Below the pieces are notes generated by a model. The model saw nothing but the letters and a program-made list of their open reading frames with translations. It did no database searches and was not told where the DNA came from. Below are positions 52,319 to 53,686 of a stretch of 53,686 nt of DNA, in pieces. The first letter of the stretch is position 1, and the number at the start of each line of letters is the position of its first letter. A program made the translations under genes and the position numbers. This DNA comes from Lachnospiraceae bacterium (GTDB lineage: Bacteria; Bacillota; Clostridia; Lachnospirales; Lachnospiraceae): assembly GCA_024697065.1 (NCBI GenBank), contig JAILGE010000007.1, forward strand, positions 116,658 to 170,343. Direction: 5' to 3'.

Positions 52319-52731
52319 ATGGAAATTTCAAATGAAGAAATTCTTGAATTAATAAAACTGCAACAACTCAGGATGAGATTGAAGAGGTAATATCAAGTTT
52401 ATCTGTGGAAGATAATAAAGAAACAACAATATTATATTCAGGGAGCGTATGTCCAAGAGTTAATTAAGATGAATATAGATATATATTGCATACGGATGCG
52501 GCTAAAGTGCTTGAAAGTGATACTTTTAACACATTAATACTAAATATGGTAAAAAGCAAGCGCTTAAATGGCGAGTATGCAGATGTTGCGGTAGTAAGTA
52601 TTGGCTTTGATGCTGATGGTAAGTCAAATGTCCGTTTTGACCCCAAGGGTATTGTCGCGTCCAAAGAGCTGGATGCCGGCGTAGGCGGCTCAAAGATAGG
52701 TGCACGTGTCGGTGTTGCTATGGCAGTATAA
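52319..52731 (+). pseudogene. Broken tip-like gene with frameshift and in-frame stop
   Basis: A frame starts at ATG 52319 (RBS AAAGGGG), runs MEISNEEILELIK and stops after 23 codons. The sense continues in another frame as TTQDEIEEVISSLS to YSGSVCPRVN, then a TAA at 52465-52467, then DEYRYILHTDAAKVLESDTF through to GVAMAV. A single frameshift near 52360 plus one stop would explain it. The last part from TTG 52486 is an 81 aa frame. It is likely a decayed toxin-tip-like gene ahead of MAF copy 4. Identity unknown. Confidence 0.6.
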
Positions 52732-52761
52732 ATAATTGAAACGTAATAACGAGGTATAAAA

Positions 52762-53238
52762 ATGGCTTTTGTAAATGATTATTTGACAGAGGAAGAGATT
52801 GAGAAATTTAGAAAACTGAATATTTCGTACGGGAAGAAAATATGTATAGTGTCAGATAAAATCGTAGGAACTAAGATCAGTAGAATATTTGGTGGTGTTA
52901 TTTGTACGATAGATAGATCTAATGGAATGTATCTGTTTTACTGTGGGGATGATTCATCTTTTGGAAGGGAGGAATTTTGGTCACCGGAATTCTTTGTTTT
53001 CATTCAAGAAAAACAGAATGAACTAATTGTTACAAGAGTAGGATTGAAAAGAAAACATTTTAACAATTATAGCCGGCAGGTATGGAGTTTATATAGTATT
53101 AATTCAAAATACTATAAGACAAATATTGAATATGATTCAAAGAATATACTTGCATATTTGAAGGAAGCACTGACCACCTATGGGTTTGATGGTGATCCCC
53201 GAGAAATAGATGATGAAAGTACCGAATTCGATTTCTAA
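52762..53238 (+). CDS. MAF-family small protein (immunity-like), copy 4
   Basis: A 158 aa protein, MAFVNDYLTEEEIEKFRKLNI, motif C-T-I-D-R-S-N-G-M-Y-L-F-Y-C; from FGREEFWSPEFF onward nearly identical to copy 2. Residues about 20-65 carry most differences, so specificity could lie there. ATG 52762 has a GAGG site. It follows the broken tip gene by 30 bases. Confidence 0.75.
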   Translation: MAFVNDYLTEEEIEKFRKLNISYGKKICIVSDKIVGTKISRIFGGVICTIDRSNGMYLFYCGDDSSFGREEFWSPEFFVFIQEKQNELIVTRVGLKRKHFNNYSRQVWSLYSINSKYYKTNIEYDSKNILAYLKEALTTYGFDGDPREIDDESTEFDF

Positions 53239-53477
53239 TATTCAAACATATAAGAGACATTTAAACTACAGTATTATAACTAAACTGAGGATCTTACATA
53301 ATGAATTTTACTGATTATTTAAATAAGATAATAGAAGAGTTATCAGAAAAGGAAACGTATGGGTTGGATGACATTAAGGAAACAATCATAAATGCTAATT
53401 ATGGCAGCGTAGAATTATAGATGAGTAGCCAAACCTATAGAAAAGGAAAAGATTGGCTATGACTTATTTAATAGTAG
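52971..53477 (+). repeat. 507-bp direct repeat, copy B
   Basis: Second copy of the repeat at 51356-51862. The match ends at 53477, where copy A continues into the ribosome site and gene of MAF copy 3 while this copy continues into non-coding DNA. Confidence 0.93.
53301..53420 (+). CDS. 39 aa frame downstream of MAF copy 4
   Basis: Second copy of the 51686-51805 frame, same length, one DNA difference that is silent or nearly so. It has the same unclear status. Confidence 0.4.
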   Translation: MNFTDYLNKIIEELSEKETYGLDDIKETIINANYGSVEL

Positions 53478-53686
53478 ACTAACTATTAGAAATAGTCAAT
53501 AAAAAGTATTTAAAACAGAAATGTTTTGAATATAGTGGCGATGACCATATCATCGCAATCAGTACATTGAAAATTGCATGACAAATAGAGCATCAGATAT
53601 GGTGCTCTGACAAGAAGATATGATATTGGAATGATTAATTAGCTTTTATGTATTGCTGACCAGATGATTCAAGTTGATATATGACT
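53478..53686. other. Non-coding end of window
   Basis: No coding frame is supported. The stretch is AT-rich and holds several short inverted repeats: GACTA/TAGTC (about 53476-53496), a perfect 7-bp stem GCGATGA/TCATCGC with a 5-base loop near 53538, and GAGCA/TGCTC near 53589. They could be remnants of another cassette or structured RNA. Confidence 0.4.

Noticed and set aside
50082-53238. Type II toxin-antitoxin pairs
   Set aside because: The small proteins lack DNA-binding antitoxin motifs, and the partners are larger, broken and end like secreted proteins.
49394-53686. Prophage or integrative element
   Set aside because: No integrase, recombinase, structural phage gene or attachment-site pair is visible; higher AT content alone is not enough.

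Overview
The window looks like the chromosome of a motile, anaerobic Gram-positive bacterium of the Clostridia, most likely a Lachnospiraceae of the Butyrivibrio/Pseudobutyrivibrio/Roseburia type. This is inferred from gene order (infB-rbfA-nrnA-truB-ribF; rplS-lepB-rbgA-lepB-rnhB-ylqG-ylqH-yraN; a DUF512 gene beside der, then plsY-gpsA), from strong purine-rich Shine-Dalgarno sites, from flagellar/chemotaxis genes (cheV, FliK-like and FlhB-like proteins) and from an FprA flavodiiron protein typical of anaerobes. No tRNA, rRNA, CRISPR array, intact insertion sequence or integrase was seen.

Positions 1-6326: the end of a translation/RNA operon (infB 3' end, rbfA, nrnA, truB, ribF), a Na/phosphate cotransporter-PhoU fusion and an SH3-NlpC/P60 wall hydrolase. 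6335-9538: rpsO, pnp and nrdR with a clear promoter, a terminator and a long leader hairpin before pnp. 9663-17744: a membrane coiled-coil protein, a two-component system with a lipoprotein, cheV, and a very acidic repeat protein split by an in-frame amber codon. 17808-22882: hisH, hisF, ung, lysA, a pseudouridine synthase and murI. 22919-29279: rplS, then two signal peptidases around the ribosome-assembly GTPase rbgA, rnhB, the flagellar-like pair ylqG/ylqH, and a yraN that has no ATG, GTG or TTG start. 29282-36243: an SGNH hydrolase with a Ser/Asp/Glu tail, tyrS, a DUF512 Fe-S protein, der, plsY, gpsA.

Positions 36376-41677: an ABC ATPase, an FtsX-type permease, a response regulator and a sensor kinase packed as one operon, preceded by an 11-bp-period direct repeat that could be the regulator's site. 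41694-47737 (minus strand) is a second ABC export operon (ATPase, unknown membrane-anchored protein, two ABC-2 permeases) directly behind fprA; a MATE exporter diverges from fprA across a perfect palindrome.

Positions 49394-53686 differ from the rest: visibly more AT-rich, with broken and duplicated genes. The region starts with a wrecked HlyB-type type I secretion ATPase (internal deletion and 3' truncation). Four related 144-158 aa proteins follow, all beginning MAF and sharing a ribosome-site/start module. Between them lie two toxin-tip-like reading frames that lack a proper start, and a roughly 507-bp direct repeat 1615 bp apart. I read this as an orphan toxin-tip/immunity cassette array attached to a type I secretion locus. 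It is the best candidate in the window for an undescribed system, but toxin and immunity functions are inferred from layout and not from recognised domains.
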